Origin: CAZSHG01 sp964606695 [NCBI: uncultured bacterium]
GTDB taxonomy: Bacteria; UBP14; UBA6098
Length of the DNA: 7,606 nucleotides
Assembly: GCA_964606695.1 (NCBI GenBank)
Contig: CAZSHG010000047.1
Coordinates: 1 to 7,606, forward strand
Direction of reading: 5' to 3'
Part shown: positions 5,719-7,606 of the stretch, piece by piece
Layout of the letters: each line of letters opens with the position of its first letter
How positions within the stretch are numbered: the first letter of the stretch is position 1
Position numbers and translations under genes: made by a program
Notes under the pieces: generated by a model
What the model saw: the letters and a program-made list of their open reading frames with translations, nothing else
The model's database searches: none
What the model was told of the DNA's origin: nothing

Positions 5719-5720
5719 CT

Positions 5721-7606
5721 CTATTTCAGGAGCATAACTTTGCGGGTCGCGGTTTCTTCGCCGAGGGTCATTCGCACGAAATAACTTCCTGAGGGAACGT
5801 TGCGCGATGGTATCCAAATCTTTTTGTTCGAATCGATTTTGCTGACAAGCCTTCCGCCAATGTCCATAATCTCGATTATTGCGCCCTCGGGAGCCTCGAT
5901 ACGGCAACTGCTGTTAAAGGGATTTGGGTAAATATTCAGGGAAAGGTCTTTGGCGAGATGCCTGTTTTCCCGTGTAAGAAGACCTTCGGCGTTCAAAACT
6001 ATCGTAACTACAGACCTTGCAGGCAGGTCGAATTCGACGAGGTGATTGCCTCGGCCTTCGACATCGGCAATTTCGCCGCCATCGCACTCGTAAACAACCT
6101 CCGCGAGCATCTTTGCGTGCTTCCTGCAGTTGAAGAAGGATTCGTAATGGTTGTTGGAAATGGTGAAGATTGCCGAGGTTGTGTCCGGGCTGATGTAGTC
6201 GTCGATGTTTATTCGAAGGATGTCCCATGCGGTTTCTCTCTCGATGTCGCCGTCGCCGTCCTCGTCGCAGGTCAGTTTGGTTATCTCGCCGTCCTCGATA
6301 CGGATGGTGCGCAAATCGTGGCGCGGGGTAAAAGTCTCGTTCTTCGCCACAGATGCGGTCTGAATGAAAAGTGGCCATTCGGCGGACTGCCAACTTCCCG
6401 ACAAAAGCCTGTCGCCGTCGGAATCGAAGATTTTGTTGAAATGGGTGTGTCCGGAAAGGGTCAGTTTGACATTGTTCGCAACGCACAGGCTTACGAAAGT
6501 ATCTCCGCCGTTGAGATTCGGGGTAAGCTCGTCGAAAACCGGGCCATGGAAGCCGATAATAGTGAATCGCGAATCGGAGTGGTCGGCGAGGTCGTTTTGA
6601 AGCCATGCCAAGTCATCGGAGCTGAAACCGTAGCATTGATAGAGTGGGAAGCCGTTGTCCTGTTTGGTGTCCATCATAACGAAATGATAATCGCCGTAAT
6701 CGAAAGAAAAGCGAGTTATAGGCGAGAGCATGTCTTTGTAGCCGTCCACGCCGTCCCAATATTCGTAATCGTGGTTTCCGGGAACCGCAAAAAGGGGCAC
6801 GTGCATTTTTTTCATGAGTTCGAAAATCTCGGCGTATTCCTCACGGTATCCGGCGTCGCAGATATCCCCTGTAATGAGTATGAAGGCGGGGTTGAGCATA
6901 TCCGAGACATCGAGGCCGTGGATTAGATTATTCAGGTGATCCGCGGTGCTCCCGAGGTGGGTGTCGGTTATGTGGATAAACTCGAAAGGATCTTCGAACT
7001 CCTCGATTACATAAATCGAGTTGAATGCTGTATCTGCGAAGCCTTCGGAAGATTCGATGATGAAATCGTATCCTCCCGTCTCGGCCCAGCTGTTCGTCCA
7101 GCATCGAACGGAATAATGATTTGCGCTGTCCTCGACCGCAGTTTCGGAGAAGAGCCAATTCGTGTTGCCATTGAACTTGTTTTTGATGCTGTAACGATTT
7201 CCCGCGACAGCACGGTATGACTTGAACTGCACAGTGAAAGTATCCTCCGTGGTTACAATATGGGGCACCGCGATATTCGGACGCTGAATTTTGGGGCCGT
7301 TATGGAGGGTTATGCGGTCGATTATCTCGCCTGCGGGATTAATCGACTGAATGTCTAATCTTGGCCCCGCTACGGAAATCTTGCAGAACTGATGGCTTCG
7401 AAGGGCAATCGCGCTGGAAGGTCCGCCGGTAACGCTGTAAAGTGGCGCGCCACCTCCGCCGGTGATGATGTATGTTGTTCCGCCGATGGGATGCATTCTC
7501 TCGTAATGATGGTCGTGTCCGCAGAAGACAACATCGACACCGTATTGTTTGGAGAGAGGCACGAAAGCCTCTTTGGGCGCGGAGTTATCCCCATGGTTGC
7601 CGGATG
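5721..7606 (-). CDS. Secreted double metallophosphoesterase with T9SS-type sorting tail (5' end missing)
   Basis: The frame is open to the window edge, so the N-terminus and any signal peptide are outside; 627 complete codons are present (numbered from the edge). Residues 1-55 are the end of a purple-acid-phosphatase-like domain: SGNHGDN (1-7), YGVDVVFCGHDHHYERMHP with metal ligands H30/H32, then the glycine-rich TGGGGAPLY. Residues about 115-200 look like an Ig/Fn3-type linker. Residues about 207-395 are a second, complete calcineurin-like phosphoesterase: DTH (D214, H216), GD (D247), GNHD (N277, H278), GFHGP (H353), GHTH (H386, H388). About 400-545 includes DEDGDGDIE, a possible calcium loop. 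The C-terminus (about 556-627) has IYPNPFNSS, then SGSYFVRM and RKVMLLK, the pattern of type IX secretion (Por) sorting domains or similar FlgD-like tails. Likely an exported or surface phosphatase or nuclease; substrate unknown. A GTG at 7562 lies inside the first domain and is not a credible start. Confidence 0.9.
   Translation of the reverse strand, partial: SGNHGDNSAPKEAFVPLSKQYGVDVVFCGHDHHYERMHPIGGTTYIITGGGGAPLYSVTGGPSSAIALRSHQFCKISVAGPRLDIQSINPAGEIIDRITLHNGPKIQRPNIAVPHIVTTEDTFTVQFKSYRAVAGNRYSIKNKFNGNTNWLFSETAVEDSANHYSVRCWTNSWAETGGYDFIIESSEGFADTAFNSIYVIEEFEDPFEFIHITDTHLGSTADHLNNLIHGLDVSDMLNPAFILITGDICDAGYREEYAEIFELMKKMHVPLFAVPGNHDYEYWDGVDGYKDMLSPITRFSFDYGDYHFVMMDTKQDNGFPLYQCYGFSSDDLAWLQNDLADHSDSRFTIIGFHGPVFDELTPNLNGGDTFVSLCVANNVKLTLSGHTHFNKIFDSDGDRLLSGSWQSAEWPLFIQTASVAKNETFTPRHDLRTIRIEDGEITKLTCDEDGDGDIERETAWDILRINIDDYISPDTTSAIFTISNNHYESFFNCRKHAKMLAEVVYECDGGEIADVEGRGNHLVEFDLPARSVVTIVLNAEGLLTRENRHLAKDLSLNIYPNPFNSSCRIEAPEGAIIEIMDIGGRLVSKIDSNKKIWIPSRNVPSGSYFVRMTLGEETATRKVMLLK

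Larger units (their letters stand above)
5401..5720. other. 320-bp intergenic region without a convincing gene
   Basis: The part next to the PHP-glycosyltransferase gene (5401-5510) is AT-rich and could hold its promoter, for example TTTACA with CATATT 18 nt downstream on the minus strand, but the match is too weak to call. The part next to the phosphoesterase stop is GC-richer, with a hairpin (5695-5718), three 21-bp-spaced repeats (5627-5676) and a small GTCTT/AAGAC hairpin (5656-5668). I found no tRNA, no recognisable riboswitch and no open frame with a plausible start and Shine-Dalgarno. Confidence 0.6.

Noticed and set aside
5606-6023. An 11-bp GACCTTGCAGG shared between the intergenic region (5606) and the phosphoesterase gene (about 6013)
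   Set aside because: Several shared 11-mers are expected by chance in a window of this size, and one copy is inside coding sequence with no other shared context.
5958-6926. A 322-codon open frame on the plus strand
   Set aside because: It lies entirely antisense to the phosphoesterase gene, whose catalytic motifs are read on the minus strand. The plus-strand translation shows no recognisable domain.

Overview
The window holds three minus-strand protein genes separated by repeat-rich intergenic DNA. It looks like a bacterial chromosome from the FCB superphylum (Bacteroidetes/Fibrobacteres-type lineages or an uncultured candidate phylum). The main support is the C-terminus of the secreted phosphoesterase, which looks like a type IX secretion (Por) sorting domain. 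The phylum cannot be fixed from this sequence alone.

In transcription order (right to left): (i) 7606-5721, the 3' part of a large secreted protein with two metallophosphoesterase domains, an Ig-like linker and a sorting tail; its 5' end lies outside the window. (ii) 5720-5391, a 330-bp gap with a hairpin next to the upstream stop codon and three 8-bp repeats spaced exactly 21 bp apart. (iii) 5390-2925, an 821-codon fusion of an N-terminal PHP phosphoesterase domain and a C-terminal GT4 glycosyltransferase, with a GTG start behind a very good Shine-Dalgarno. (iv) 2924-1988, no intact gene. It contains two copies of a 160-bp sequence that I read as broken 3' ends of a DNA methyltransferase gene, interleaved with GTAG-tagged palindromes. 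(v) 1987-254, a membrane-anchored TPR-repeat protein, clearly more AT-rich than its flanks. (vi) 253-1, more palindromes.

The most interesting structure is the repeat system. At least seven palindromes (about 26 bp) plus one partial carry, or nearly carry, a 5' GTAG at the foot of the stem. That is the hallmark of REP sequences handled by RAYT (TnpA-REP) transposases. They form inverted pairs (BIME-like). Their stems vary in pair-preserving ways while the hexamer loop stays CTATGT-like, so the loops of two paired elements are complementary. Two tandem blocks of about 400 bp each contain a methyltransferase remnant and a REP pair, and another pair lies beyond the TPR gene in opposite orientation. 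One REP supplies the stop codon of the PHP-glycosyltransferase gene. No RAYT gene is in the window.

No metabolic link between the three genes is visible. The phosphoesterase is probably exported, the TPR protein is probably membrane-anchored, and the PHP-GT protein is probably cytoplasmic. The long gaps argue against one tight operon.
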